Shown: positions 42,472-51,550, counted from the first letter of the stretch. The stretch is DNA of 64,000 nucleotides from Eubacterium maltosivorans (GCF_002441855.2 NZ_CP029487.1:3302349-3366348), one strand, 5' to 3'. Notes: generated by a model from the letters alone, not told the origin. Numbers and translations: made by a program.

Positions 42472-43335
42472 ATGACCGCAGTACGAAAAAAAGTAAACAG
42501 AATCGCAGCCGTCCTCGTGACCTGCGCCATGGCGTTGCTGCTCATGGGTATCTCCATCCCAAGCGCCGCCCACGCAGAGGAAAAAATTTATAATATCGAG
42601 TTTAAGGCAGGCGCCGAAGGTACCATTAACGGCCAGAGCAGTGTTAGCGTGGAAGTGCCTTATGAAGGTACCTTAAGCTTGAACAATATAGATGCAATAC
42701 CAAATAATTCCGATGAGTATTACTTTACAGGCTGGAATAAAGAAATTGAGTATAGTGTAACTAAAAAGGCCACCTACGTAGCTCAATATGCAAAAATGAT
42801 TAGCAAAACGACTTACCGTGTGCGTTACTTAGATACCTACGGCAACGAATTAGCGACCCAGAAAGTGGTCCCTGCAAGTGTCGGAGGTAATGTCACAGTA
42901 GACGCCTTGACGATTGAGGGCTATATTGTCGACGCTATAGCCAAAACCACCACCATCGCCGCCGAAGGCACCGAGATCGATTTTGTCTATACCCCGGCCG
43001 ATAACCCCGAATTCAGTACCCAGCCCGGCGTGGTCACCGTGACCGGACAGCCCGGCAATACCGGCACAGCCGCCACCCTGCCCGGCGGCGCAGCCGGAGA
43101 CGGCACCAATACCCCCGGCGATAACAACCCCGGCGAAAACATCGACCCGGGCGATACCCCATTAGCCCCGGCCGATGAAGAAACCATCGACCCGAACCAG
43201 ACCCCGTTGGCCAACGCGGCCAAACAGGTAGGCGGCATGGGCAACCTGATCATGATCGGCGTGGGCGTCCTGGCCCTGCTCGGCATCATCATCGCCGCCA
43301 TTTTGGTGAGACGTAAAAAGAAAGCACAGCAGTAA
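42472..43335 (+). CDS. Membrane-anchored MucBP/InlB-repeat-like protein
   Basis: 287 residues. Signal peptide about 1-35 (AHA-EE); an InlB-type B-repeat-like module (about 38-105, GYF-type FTGWNKEIEY); a MucBP-like module (about 110-170, YRVRYLDTYGNELATQKVV); a Gly/Pro/Asn/Asp-rich linker (about 175-250); a membrane helix (about 254-277); RRKKKAQQ. It probably displays an adhesive head from the membrane. The coding sequence of the two modules (about 42580-42940) is clearly richer in AT than the rest. Two bases separate it from the preceding gene. Last gene of the P2 operon. Confidence 0.72.
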   Translation: MTAVRKKVNRIAAVLVTCAMALLLMGISIPSAAHAEEKIYNIEFKAGAEGTINGQSSVSVEVPYEGTLSLNNIDAIPNNSDEYYFTGWNKEIEYSVTKKATYVAQYAKMISKTTYRVRYLDTYGNELATQKVVPASVGGNVTVDALTIEGYIVDAIAKTTTIAAEGTEIDFVYTPADNPEFSTQPGVVTVTGQPGNTGTAATLPGGAAGDGTNTPGDNNPGENIDPGDTPLAPADEETIDPNQTPLANAAKQVGGMGNLIMIGVGVLALLGIIIAAILVRRKKKAQQ

Positions 43336-43361
43336 AAAAAGCCCCGGCCGGGGCTTTTTTA
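43336..43361 (+). terminator. Terminator of the P2 operon
   Basis: A perfect palindromic stem AAAAAGCCCCGG / CCGGGGCTTTTT directly after the stop codon. Confidence 0.9.
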
Positions 43362-43473
43362 GTGTCAGAAACTTTCCACTATCCACTTTCAACTAAACAG
43401 TCCTCTCTTTAACGTATTGCCGCTTACGGTAAAGTTTTTGCCAGCCCAAAAGTCCCTGCCCGGGGACTTTTTA
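43362..43473. repeat. Partial modular repeat R7 plus terminator
   Basis: Only the right-arm type is present (AACTTTCCACTATCCACTTT, 43370-43389), followed by a spacer and a terminator, stem AAAAGTCCC / GGGGACTTTT (43448-43472). Confidence 0.55.
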
Positions 43474-43502
43474 TTCAGACGCTTAAAGAATCCGGTGTAT
43501 AT

Positions 43503-43531
43503 TTGAAAAACAGGGAAAAATAAGCTATAAT
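43503..43531 (+). promoter_or_regulatory. Promoter of the Rpn-family gene
   Basis: TTGAAA (43503-43508), 17 bp, TATAAT (43526-43531): an ordinary sigma-A type, unlike the SARP-type promoters around it. Confidence 0.7.
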
Positions 43532-43553
43532 AGAAGAAAGTAAAGGGGAAAAC

Positions 43554-44534
43554 ATGGGGAAAAAAGATATCATACTCAAGCAGTATCTGTCCGATAATCG
43601 GCGCTTTGCTGAAATATTTAACAATGCGCTTTTCGAGGGAGAAGCCGTCATCCAGCCCGATAAGCTAAAACCAGTGGACAGCAGTCAGGCAGAAGTGATC
43701 GCCCTCCAGGAAACAGCGGCCGAGTTTATTCAGAAAAACCGGGACATTGCAAAAATTTACAACGAGGAGCTCGAACTGGTAATCCTGGGCATCGAAAATC
43801 AGAACGACGTTCACTACGCCATGCCCCTGCGCGTCATGCTGTACGACGCGTTGAGCTATGACAAACAGTACCAGAGCATCAAAAAAGAGCACCAGCGGGA
43901 AAAGGATATTACCGGGACAGAGCGTATCAGCGGCTTTTCCAGACAAGACAGGCTGATACCCGTGATCACCCTGGTAATCTATTATGGGACCGACGCCTGG
44001 GACGGGCCCCGCAGTCTGGCCGACATGCTGAGACTGCCAAAGGCATTTTCATCCCGCAAAAATCCCGTAAACAGCTACCCGATGCATCTGCTGGAGGTGC
44101 AGGCCATAAAAGACCTGGAAGTCTACGACGACGATCTCATGGCACTATTCGGCTTTATTAAATATCAGAAAAACCGCAGCGAGCTGGAAGCCTTTATTCA
44201 GGCACACGCCAGCTACTTCTACAAAGTATCGCGCGAAACCTACGAAGCCATCAAAAACGTAGCGGATATCAAAGAAATGAGCCAGTATATCGAAAAAGAA
44301 AAAGAAGAAAAGGAGGCCGTCAACATGTGCGACGCATTAAAACAGCTAAAAGAAGAAAGCATCCAGCAGGGAATGCAAAAAGGCCGCCGTGAAGGCCGCC
44401 AGGAAGGCGTCCGTCAGGTGGCGATAAAGCTGCTGCGCATGAACCATCCCATCCCGTTTATCGCCCAGGCCACCGATCTGAGCGAGGCGGAAATACAAAA
44501 GCTGAAAGAAACACTGCAGAAAGCACAGCAGTAA
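43554..44534 (+). CDS. Rpn / PD-(D/E)XK nuclease family putative transposase
   Basis: A 326-residue protein of the Rpn/YhgA-like family. The N-terminal nuclease-like domain contains LVILGIENQNDVHYAMPLR (about 77-95), where E81 and Q83 resemble the family's active-site ENQ, and DRLIPVITLVIYYGTDAWDG (about 137-156). A charged C-terminal helical part (about 243-326) carries KEEKEAVNMCDAL and QGMQKGRREGRQEG, as usual. E. coli Rpn proteins are recombination-promoting nucleases. The ATG follows AAAGGGGAAAAC. It stands alone between the fibre operon and the regulator gene, perhaps an insertion into the locus. Confidence 0.85.
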   Translation: MGKKDIILKQYLSDNRRFAEIFNNALFEGEAVIQPDKLKPVDSSQAEVIALQETAAEFIQKNRDIAKIYNEELELVILGIENQNDVHYAMPLRVMLYDALSYDKQYQSIKKEHQREKDITGTERISGFSRQDRLIPVITLVIYYGTDAWDGPRSLADMLRLPKAFSSRKNPVNSYPMHLLEVQAIKDLEVYDDDLMALFGFIKYQKNRSELEAFIQAHASYFYKVSRETYEAIKNVADIKEMSQYIEKEKEEKEAVNMCDALKQLKEESIQQGMQKGRREGRQEGVRQVAIKLLRMNHPIPFIAQATDLSEAEIQKLKETLQKAQQ

Positions 44535-44578
44535 AGTATGTTTTATAAAAAATATTGATAGCTCATTGGTTTGAATTC

Positions 44579-44611
44579 AAAAGCGCGCGCTTATATAATG
44601 CGCGCTTTTTA
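44579..44611 (+). terminator. Terminator after the Rpn-family gene
   Basis: The stem AAAAGCGCGC / GCGCGCTTTTT has an AT-rich loop. Confidence 0.85.
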
Positions 44612-44693
44612 TTATTTTAACGCCACTTTCCTTAAAGAAAATCAGCCATTCGCATAAATAATGGACCGTTAACATAAAAAAAAGAAGTGACGA

Positions 44694-44722
44694 TTTACAA
44701 GCGGACAATAAATGATTATAAT
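44694..44722 (+). promoter_or_regulatory. Promoter of the SARP-like regulator gene
   Basis: TTTACA (44694-44699), 17 bp, TATAAT (44717-44722). This is a constitutive-type promoter, without NNTGTGAC boxes. Confidence 0.75.
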
Positions 44723-44761
44723 AGAAAGTAAGAAAAATAATGAAAGTGGAGAGACAATCTA

Positions 44762-45961
44762 GTGGAACAGAGAAATCCTATGCTGGAGGTCCAGATGTTT
44801 GGAGGCTTCAGCATCGCCGGAGATGGCGCGGCTCTCAATGAAGAGAGCATCCGGTCGGAGATGATGACAAAACTCTTTATCTACATCCTGTGTCACCGCC
44901 AAAAAGAAATTACCGTACAGGAGCTGGCAGAAGTCCTGTGGGAGGAAGACGAAAGCGATAATCCCGCCGGAGCCCTCAAAAACCTTATGTACCGCCTGCG
45001 CACCCTCATCAAGAAAACCTGGGGAAGAAACGATTTTATCCTGACCGGGCGCGGCGCGTATATCTGGAACCAGGACATTCCCGTCAGTCTTGATATCGAA
45101 ACCTTTGAAAAAAGCATAAAACAGGCTGGCAAGCACAAAGACCCAGTCTGCCGGATCGGCCTTTATAACGAAGCGGTCACCTTGTATAAAGGGGAATTTC
45201 TGCCGAAATTCGCCAGCGAATACTGGGTGGCCTCCCAGGCAGCCTATTACCATACCACCTATCTGGGGGCCGTCAAAAGCCTGGCCATCCTCCTGGAGAG
45301 CGAAGGCCGTTATTCCGAAATGGCCAGCAGCGTGAACAAGGCCATCCAGATTGATAACCTGGACGAGAGCCTGCACTGCTGCTTTATAAGAGCCCTTATG
45401 GCACAGGACAACTACAAGCAGGCCCTCGAGCATTACCAGACCACCGAGAAAACCCTTTACGACTATCTCGGCGTCACCCCCTCCGAAGAGCTCAGAGCGC
45501 TCTACGAGACCATCATAAAAAAAACACACCGTCACGAAAGAGACATCACAGCCGTCCAGAGCGAGCTGATGGAAGACCGGACAAACGGCGCCTTTTTATG
45601 CGAATACGGCGCGTTCCAGCGGATCTACCGGCTCCAGGCACGCCAGGGCGAAAGGATGGGGATCTCGATTTTTTTATTATTAGCGACCATTTCAGCCGAC
45701 GATTTTCCCCAAAAAGATGAAATCCGCAAGGAAATGATCCGCGACGCCATGGTGCATCTGGAGGACGTGCTGCGCAGTTCACTGCGCTCCGGCGACCCTG
45801 TGGCCCAGTACAGCAGCACCCAGTACGTGGCCCTGCTGCCCACCTGCCAGTATGAGACCGCCAAAATGGTGGCCGGCCGCATCGAAAAATCCTTCTGGGG
45901 CAATTATAAGAACACACATATCCGCCTGCGGTTCGACCTGGACGAGCTGCACTACGAATAA
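44762..45961 (+). CDS. SARP-like regulator: winged helix - BTAD - degenerate GGDEF
   Basis: A 399-residue protein. Residues about 7-103 form an OmpR/SARP-type winged helix (LEVQMFGGFSI, ITVQELAEVLW, ALKNLMYRLRTLIKK, FILTGRGAYIWN). About 105-255 form a bacterial transcriptional activator domain (BTAD; YKGEFLPKF at 142-150, LDESLHCCFIRALMAQDNY, ALEHYQTTEKTLYDYLGVTP). Residues about 275-395 align with a GGDEF domain whose active site reads SSTQY (351-355) in place of GGDEF, so it cannot make c-di-GMP; yet RSGD (342-345) keeps the RxxD inhibitory site in register. It is probably a c-di-GMP-binding activator (inferred). GTG start after GGAGAGACAATCTA. Seven SARP-type promoters surround it; the small module gene follows by 22 bp. 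Confidence 0.85.
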   Translation: MEQRNPMLEVQMFGGFSIAGDGAALNEESIRSEMMTKLFIYILCHRQKEITVQELAEVLWEEDESDNPAGALKNLMYRLRTLIKKTWGRNDFILTGRGAYIWNQDIPVSLDIETFEKSIKQAGKHKDPVCRIGLYNEAVTLYKGEFLPKFASEYWVASQAAYYHTTYLGAVKSLAILLESEGRYSEMASSVNKAIQIDNLDESLHCCFIRALMAQDNYKQALEHYQTTEKTLYDYLGVTPSEELRALYETIIKKTHRHERDITAVQSELMEDRTNGAFLCEYGAFQRIYRLQARQGERMGISIFLLLATISADDFPQKDEIRKEMIRDAMVHLEDVLRSSLRSGDPVAQYSSTQYVALLPTCQYETAKMVAGRIEKSFWGNYKNTHIRLRFDLDELHYE

Positions 45962-45983
45962 AACCCATACCGGAGCATAAGAA

Positions 45984-46424
45984 ATGAAAACACAGAACAT
46001 ACCCGTCAACAGCATCCGCCTCTGCCTTGACCACTGCACTGGCAGCCAGCTGGAGGGCACCATTGTCGGCGTCGCCCTCAAAGACCCCGTCCCCTTCAGA
46101 GGGCTCAGAGCCTTTGTCACAAAGGTGGACGCCGCCTTCGACCAGATCGGCAGGCCCCAGCCCCACCAGCTCACCCGCAGCTTTAACACAGAGGAAGCCC
46201 GCCCCGCGCCCTTTTCGGCCAACCCCGAGTGCTACCACGCGCCCGAGACCATACAGGCCAGGCGGGGTCAGGAGAAAACCCTTGACCTCATCATGCTCAC
46301 CCGCCGCCATACCGAGTGGCAGGGCATTTTAAAAGACATCGGAGGCAATACCGTCGGCCATTTCAGCAGCGTTCTGGAATGCATCCAGCTGATCACCAGA
46401 GAAGAAGACCGCCATTTGGCCTGA
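45984..46424 (+). CDS. Protein with two copies of a small module shared across the locus
   Basis: A 146-residue cytoplasmic protein. Residues about 10-55 (IRLCLDHCTGSQLEGTIVGV, PFRGLRAFVTKVDAAFD) and about 98-140 (LDLIMLTRRHTEWQGILKDI, HFSSVLECIQLI) are copies of one module of the form L-x-(I/L)-x(n)-(W/L)-(Q/E)-G-x-(I/L)-x(n)-F-x-(S/G)-(A/V)-L-E/R-x-I-x-x-(I/V)-D. The 69-residue protein at 54173-54382 is a single copy. The ATG follows GGAGCATAAGAA, 22 bp after the regulator gene. Its terminator overlaps the stop codon. No family name can be given; an accessory role to the regulator is inferred. Confidence 0.65.
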   Translation: MKTQNIPVNSIRLCLDHCTGSQLEGTIVGVALKDPVPFRGLRAFVTKVDAAFDQIGRPQPHQLTRSFNTEEARPAPFSANPECYHAPETIQARRGQEKTLDLIMLTRRHTEWQGILKDIGGNTVGHFSSVLECIQLITREEDRHLA

Positions 46425-46450
46425 GCCCCAAATGCGGTCTTATGTTTTTT
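46405..46450 (+). terminator. Terminator of the regulator operon
   Basis: Stem AAGACCGCCATTTGG (46405-46419) against CCAAATGCGGTCTT (46428-46441) with one bulge, then TATGTTTTTT. It spans the stop codon. Confidence 0.8.
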
Positions 46451-46474
46451 GGAAAAAGACCTTAAGGCAGACCC

Positions 46475-46509
46475 CTTGTGACCATTGTGTGACACAGGGC
46501 TGGTATAGT
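46475..46509 (+). promoter_or_regulatory. SARP-type promoter P3 (fibro-slime operon)
   Basis: Boxes CTTGTGAC (46475-46482) and TGTGTGAC (46486-46493), 11 bp apart; 10 bp, then TATAGT (46504-46509). Confidence 0.8.
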
Positions 46510-46588
46510 TAAGGTACAATAACGGAAAAAGCATAAAAACCGCCGAAAGGCCGATGAAAATAGAAAAGGCACGAAGGGAGAACCAATC

Positions 46589-49500
46589 ATGAAAAGCGTA
46601 AAAAGATTATCCAGATATACATCCATATTACTGAGTGTGCTGCTCATGCTTTCAGCCATGAGCCCGGGCATCACTGCCCTGGCCCAGGAAAAAGCAAACG
46701 CCGCCCCCACCGTACTGAACTACGAGGACGACAGCATCAAGGCAGAGCTGAAGGCCGCAGAAGGCGGCGCCCTGCCCACCGGCGCAGCGCTTCAGGTAAA
46801 AGCCTTAAATAAAGACAGCCAGGATGAAGCCGAAAAGGCCCTTTACGCCGAAACCGAAGCAGGGTTAAACGCCAAAGCCGCCGGGCAGGGTACAGCGGTC
46901 AATGGCTTTATTGCCTACAGCGTGCAGCTGCAGGATAAGGACGGCAAAAACGTCACCCCCGAAAAGGGAAGCTTTACCCTGAAAATCACCTATAAAAACC
47001 CAGACGCTCCCGAAGCCTATCAAAAAAGCCAGAGCACCGAAAAAGGGGTAACCCTGTATCAGAAGACCGAGGGCAAGGACGAACAGAACAACACCATCTA
47101 CACCATGGAGCCGACACAGGAAGACAGCGCACAGATTACTGCGGACGAAAACGGAAAGGTGCAGTCGGTTGAAAGCAAGCTGACGACCCTGGAACCTGTG
47201 GCAGTGACGTGGGAGAGTGTACCGGAACCAACCGTTGGTAGTGAAGTTGAAAACACACAAGGATCTGAGAATACAGTGCTGGATGAATCACAGAGTATAA
47301 TGCTTGCTCAAACGGCGTCTAAGGCAGTAAATAATCAGGTTCATTTTAGCTTTAAGATAGAAAAATTTAATCAATGGAAAGATAAAGATCAATATTTCAG
47401 CAATTGGGTTGTCAATATTGTGGATACGGATGGCACACCTATTTCAGTAGATACCATCAATCAAAATTCTATTGATTTAGATATAACGAATAATACACCC
47501 TCTATTACAGTGCCAAAGATTGTGAATTGTTTGACAGTAGATGGCTACACATTTAAAAAAGCAGAAGTCAAGGACTATAGCGATTTTAAAAACCCAAAGA
47601 ACAAGGATGGAAAGACCCGTGAGTTTGACAACTTAATACTGTGGAATAGTGATAGCGAAGCATACCAATATCAATATGTAAGCAAAAGTGACAAATTTGG
47701 TCGAGATATTATTAATAGATATGATAATATTTATACAGGTTCAGCGGTAGTTACTTTTGTTTATGAAAAAACAGATGAGCAGCTGGAAAGTGTTGGCACT
47801 GTTGATAGCGCGTCTAAGGGTGTGGAAATTCAGATGTTCGATTATAATAAACCGATATCTCTTGGAGGAAGCTATCAAAGAACAGGACGGATCACTCAAG
47901 GCTTGTTAAAAAAGGAACTTGAAACAAACAATAGCAACGAAAGTATTCCGGTAATGGCGAATGATAAGGCGAATGATAACTCTATAATGAAAGACGCTTT
48001 TAGCACATCAAGCAATTATTATCAAGGGTTGGCAAATAATTTGTTTTTATTGGAAAATTATAATAAGGATAAAACTTTTTATTACAGCAGTTTTGAAAAT
48101 TATGCTTACTGGAAAGAAGGAAAAAAGGCTGAAAATATCTCGGAAAATGACAAAAACACACCACATAATTTTACTGTTTATAAGCAAATTGGAACACCTA
48201 TCGATACCAATAATAAAAGTTCCTTTTTCTATCTAAGAGGAAATTTTATGCCTTACAATCAAATCGATGCAGATAAACCGGCAGTTTTGAGTAAGAATCT
48301 TTTTGATGAAAATGGAAGATCACTTGTGGACCAATCTCGTTATAATGAAACGCTTTATAAGACACAGAAAAGCAACGCTCCTGGAGTTATAACTAAAACG
48401 GATGATGACTATTACGGGAATGACTATTATTTTGGTATGGTAGTGTCAGCTAGCTTCGCCCAATTAGAAAACGGAATGTATAACGGAGAACCAATGGTAT
48501 ATGAGTTCAATGGTGATGATGATATGTGGGTTTTTATCGACGGCGTTTTGGTATTGGATCTTGGGGGGATTCATGATGCACAGTCTGGTTCCATTGATTT
48601 TTCAACGGGGATTGTCAAATGGACGGATATTGATAAACAAGATAAACAAGATAAGGGCAGTTCGACAACAATCAAAGAACAGTTTAAAAATACTAAAAAA
48701 GGAAACGATATGACAAAGGCAGACTGGAATGGTGAAACTTTTGCAGACTATACCGGCCATGAAATTAAAGTTTTCTATATGGAACGTGGTGCAGGCGCTT
48801 CCAACTGCAAAATGAGCTTTAATCTGCCTGTTGTCCCAAAGGACAGTGTCACTGTCGCAAAAGAAGTCGTAAATATTAATGAAGGCTCTTATAGCGATGT
48901 GAATTTCAATTTTAAATTGTATGTAGAAGATGAAAATGCAAAAGAAGGTGACGACAACACAATTACTAAAGACAATATTACTTATAAACTAAAAACGAAT
49001 CAACCTTACGAGTTACAGGAAGGCTCCAACACAATCTCTCAACTAAAAACAGGAACAGATGACGGTATATTCACTTTACATCATGGACAAAGGGCATTCT
49101 TTAATGAGATCAGCGAAAAGGGTACTCGGTACATTGTTCAGGAAGTAGATGTAGAACAAGACTACTATGATGATTTTTGGGTAAATGGAAAAGCTAAAGA
49201 TGAAGAAGGATATGATATAGCAGAACAAACAGATGGCAGTTATATTGTACAGACGAAACCATTAACAATTGGTACAAATAGCATTGTTAAAATGCAGAAT
49301 AATTGTAGTTCACAAAACCATCATGATTTGAACATCACTAAAAAAATGAGTGAAGGCCAGACAAGCGATGAAACTTTTAAAGTCCAGGTTACTATTGGTG
49401 GAAAACTTTTTAATGGTAAATATAAAATTGACACACGGGATGCAAATGATTCTTGGACAAACGTTGAAGAAAAGAAATGCACTGATGGTGTTATAGATAT

Positions 49501-50197
49501 AAAAACGGGTCAAACAATTAAAATATCAAATATTGCTGCGGATACAACCTTTTCAGTGAGAGAAATAACACCCGATTCAAATCGATTTGAAAATCCTCAA
49601 TACACGATCGCAACTGAAAGTTATAGTGATGTAACCATCAATGAAAATGGTGTTTCAGGAAACGTGATTTACAAAAATAATCCCCAGATTACCATTACCA
49701 ACACACTAAAATCGGGCAGTCTCAAAATCACAAAGACCATCACCGAAGACAGCAAGGTTGACTACATGGACGGCGATCCGATCTTTACTTTTAAGATTAC
49801 AGGCCCCAACAATATTGAGGGTCAAGAGCCCCAGGTATTTTACCGGACGCTGAGACTAAGCAAGGATGTGGGCAAAACAGCATCCATAACCATTGATAAT
49901 TTACCAATAGGTGAGTATACTGTTGAAGAACTCAATACCATGCGCTACACCTGCACATCGTCTAATCCGCAGACAGGCACAGTCGAGCAAAATAACACCG
50001 AAGAAACAAAGGATACGCCTCCGGTAGAGTTCACTTTTACCAACAAGTTAACCAACGAAGATTACTTCTCCCACACCGATGTGGTGGAAAACAGCTTTAA
50101 GATCGGTGAAGATGGAACGGTCACAGTAGAACAGCATAAAGTCCCTGAAGGACAGGTTCCAGACGGCACAACACCCGTTCAGCCATCCAATGAATAA
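46589..50197 (+). CDS. Giant fibro-slime domain surface adhesin
   Basis: A 1202-residue secreted protein. Signal peptide about 1-33 (ALA-QE). An N-terminal beta region (about 40-220). A fibro-slime domain (about 410-745), recognised by FGMVVSASFAQLENG, the acidic core EFNGDDDMWVFIDGVLVLDL (about 637-656) followed by GGIH, and the closing CKMSFNLP. Three SpaA-like beta modules follow (about 750-880, 905-1035, 1040-1160), including LKITKTITEDSKVDYMDGDP and TFTNKL. There is no C-terminal anchor, so it may be held by co-secreted fibres. Codons about 47240-49700 are very AT-rich while both ends are GC-rich. The ATG follows AAGGGAGAACCAATC. It is 14 bp before a TasA-like gene. Confidence 0.85.
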   Translation: MKSVKRLSRYTSILLSVLLMLSAMSPGITALAQEKANAAPTVLNYEDDSIKAELKAAEGGALPTGAALQVKALNKDSQDEAEKALYAETEAGLNAKAAGQGTAVNGFIAYSVQLQDKDGKNVTPEKGSFTLKITYKNPDAPEAYQKSQSTEKGVTLYQKTEGKDEQNNTIYTMEPTQEDSAQITADENGKVQSVESKLTTLEPVAVTWESVPEPTVGSEVENTQGSENTVLDESQSIMLAQTASKAVNNQVHFSFKIEKFNQWKDKDQYFSNWVVNIVDTDGTPISVDTINQNSIDLDITNNTPSITVPKIVNCLTVDGYTFKKAEVKDYSDFKNPKNKDGKTREFDNLILWNSDSEAYQYQYVSKSDKFGRDIINRYDNIYTGSAVVTFVYEKTDEQLESVGTVDSASKGVEIQMFDYNKPISLGGSYQRTGRITQGLLKKELETNNSNESIPVMANDKANDNSIMKDAFSTSSNYYQGLANNLFLLENYNKDKTFYYSSFENYAYWKEGKKAENISENDKNTPHNFTVYKQIGTPIDTNNKSSFFYLRGNFMPYNQIDADKPAVLSKNLFDENGRSLVDQSRYNETLYKTQKSNAPGVITKTDDDYYGNDYYFGMVVSASFAQLENGMYNGEPMVYEFNGDDDMWVFIDGVLVLDLGGIHDAQSGSIDFSTGIVKWTDIDKQDKQDKGSSTTIKEQFKNTKKGNDMTKADWNGETFADYTGHEIKVFYMERGAGASNCKMSFNLPVVPKDSVTVAKEVVNINEGSYSDVNFNFKLYVEDENAKEGDDNTITKDNITYKLKTNQPYELQEGSNTISQLKTGTDDGIFTLHHGQRAFFNEISEKGTRYIVQEVDVEQDYYDDFWVNGKAKDEEGYDIAEQTDGSYIVQTKPLTIGTNSIVKMQNNCSSQNHHDLNITKKMSEGQTSDETFKVQVTIGGKLFNGKYKIDTRDANDSWTNVEEKKCTDGVIDIKTGQTIKISNIAADTTFSVREITPDSNRFENPQYTIATESYSDVTINENGVSGNVIYKNNPQITITNTLKSGSLKITKTITEDSKVDYMDGDPIFTFKITGPNNIEGQEPQVFYRTLRLSKDVGKTASITIDNLPIGEYTVEELNTMRYTCTSSNPQTGTVEQNNTEETKDTPPVEFTFTNKLTNEDYFSHTDVVENSFKIGEDGTVTVEQHKVPEGQVPDGTTPVQPSNE

Positions 50198-50211
50198 GGA
50201 GGTGCACAAAA

Positions 50212-50838
50212 ATGTTAAACAACATCTTGAAAAACAGAAAACTGAAATATGGTTTAGTGTCCCTCCTGGCAGTAGTATTGATTGGCGGCGCGGTGACCCT
50301 GGCCTATTTAAGCAAAAGCACCGAAGCCGCGACCAACAATTTTGCCCCGGGCGAAGTGACTACAGAAATTGAGGAAAATCCTGAAGTAGTAGGCAGCACC
50401 ATTAAAAAAGATCCGGCCGTTAAAAATATCGGCCCCAGCGCCTGCATTGTCCGGATGCGGGTAACCATCTCACCAGGCAGTATCGCAGATCGTGTTAATA
50501 ATGAAAAGGCTGACGAGATTAAAATCGATTTTGATACGGAAGATTGGAAATATAATAAAGAAGATGGCTTTTGGTATTACCAAAGTATTGTGCCATTTAC
50601 GGAGCCAAACACTGCAACGAAGCCTTTATTTACTGAAATTAAGGGCGTAACGGATCAAGAAGGAAAACCCCTTGAGGATTTTGAAGATTTCCAGATTACC
50701 CTTTATCAGGAAGCAGTACAGACCGAAGTAACCATTAACGAAACCCCTGTAAAAGCAACAAATACAACAGGAAACTACGATCATGAAAACGCCATGAAGA
50801 TATGGGCAGAGTTTGATAAAGAAACAGTGAATGAATAA
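50212..50838 (+). CDS. TasA-like fibre protein with SipW-type signal
   Basis: 208 residues. The leader LLAVVLIGGAVTLAYLSKST with NNFAPGEV just after it (about 18-48) is the classical SipW-dependent pattern (T-L-A-Y-x-S followed by N-x-F-x-x-G). The mature beta-sandwich has KKDPAVKNIGPSACIVRMRV (about 65-84) and a C-terminal YDHENAMKIWAEF. Likely a fibre subunit or an anchor for the adhesin, with which it is co-transcribed (gap 14 bp, GGAGGTGCACAAAA before ATG). The middle third is AT-rich, the ends GC-rich. Confidence 0.85.
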   Translation: MLNNILKNRKLKYGLVSLLAVVLIGGAVTLAYLSKSTEAATNNFAPGEVTTEIEENPEVVGSTIKKDPAVKNIGPSACIVRMRVTISPGSIADRVNNEKADEIKIDFDTEDWKYNKEDGFWYYQSIVPFTEPNTATKPLFTEIKGVTDQEGKPLEDFEDFQITLYQEAVQTEVTINETPVKATNTTGNYDHENAMKIWAEFDKETVNE

Positions 50839-50845
50839 AAAGTAG

Positions 50846-50880
50846 CTGTCACACAAAACTGTGTGACAGTTTCTTTTTTT
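50846..50880 (+). terminator. Terminator whose stem carries the regulator box
   Basis: The stem CTGTCACACA (50846-50855) / TGTGTGACAG (50860-50869) is followed by T residues. Each arm contains the TGTGTGAC box in opposite orientation, 17 bp upstream of promoter P4. Confidence 0.85.
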
Positions 50881-50885
50881 AAGTC

Positions 50886-50920
50886 TGTGTGACCACGCTA
50901 TGACTGTATTTTGGTAGAGT
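50886..50920 (+). promoter_or_regulatory. SARP-type promoter P4 (sipW)
   Basis: Boxes TGTGTGAC (50886-50893) and GCTATGAC (50897-50904), 11 bp apart; 10 bp, then TAGAGT (50915-50920). Confidence 0.75.
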
Positions 50921-50966
50921 ATCGTTAAAGCATTCAGAACGAAACGTAAAGAAGGAGAAACGAATC

Positions 50967-51542
50967 ATGAAAAAGGCCTATCAAATTTTTACAACCCTGC
51001 TGCTGATTATATTAATTGCGATGGCAGCCATCCTGTTTCTGCCAAAGCTGCTGGGCATGACCCCGCTGGCTGTGCTCAGCGGCAGCATGGAGCCCACCTA
51101 CCATGTGGGCAGCCTCGTCTATGTAAAAGACGCCGACCCGGCCGAGGTGCAGGTGGGCGACCCCATCACCTTTAAGATCAGTGACGACACCATGGTCACC
51201 CACCGGGTGGTGGCCATCGATACCGAAGCCCAGACTTTCCAGACCAAAGGCGACGCCAACGACAACGTGGACGGCGGCGCCGTGGCTTACCAGAACCTGG
51301 TGGGCAAGCCCGTGTTTACCATCCCTTATATGGGCTATCTGGCCGTCTACGCCAACACCACCACAGGCATGATCGTCATGGTCACCGTCATATTGGTGAT
51401 CCTGATTCTCACCTTCCTGCCCGACTTCCTGATGAAGGACAACGACGGCAAGGGAGAGGCAGCAACAAAAGAAGGCCAGGAGAGTAAAAGAACAGCCGAA
51501 AATAAAAAGACAGAGGCCCAGAAAAGAAAAAGGAAAAAATAG
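50967..51542 (+). CDS. sipW: Signal peptidase I, SipW (ER) type
   Basis: 191 residues. An N-terminal membrane helix (about 8-29), nucleophile S40 in SGSMEPT, and H79 in THRVV in place of the lysine of ordinary bacterial signal peptidases: this is the Ser-His ER-type enzyme used for TasA-class precursors. KGDANDNVDGG (about 93-103) carries the third catalytic Asp. A second helix (about 134-154) and a Lys/Arg/Glu tail (about 158-191) follow. It should process the five SipW-type precursors here. The ATG follows AAGGAGAAACGAATC. It is monocistronic from P4 with its own terminator. Confidence 0.93.
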   Translation: MKKAYQIFTTLLLIILIAMAAILFLPKLLGMTPLAVLSGSMEPTYHVGSLVYVKDADPAEVQVGDPITFKISDDTMVTHRVVAIDTEAQTFQTKGDANDNVDGGAVAYQNLVGKPVFTIPYMGYLAVYANTTTGMIVMVTVILVILILTFLPDFLMKDNDGKGEAATKEGQESKRTAENKKTEAQKRKRKK

Positions 51543-51550
51543 CCGTAAAG

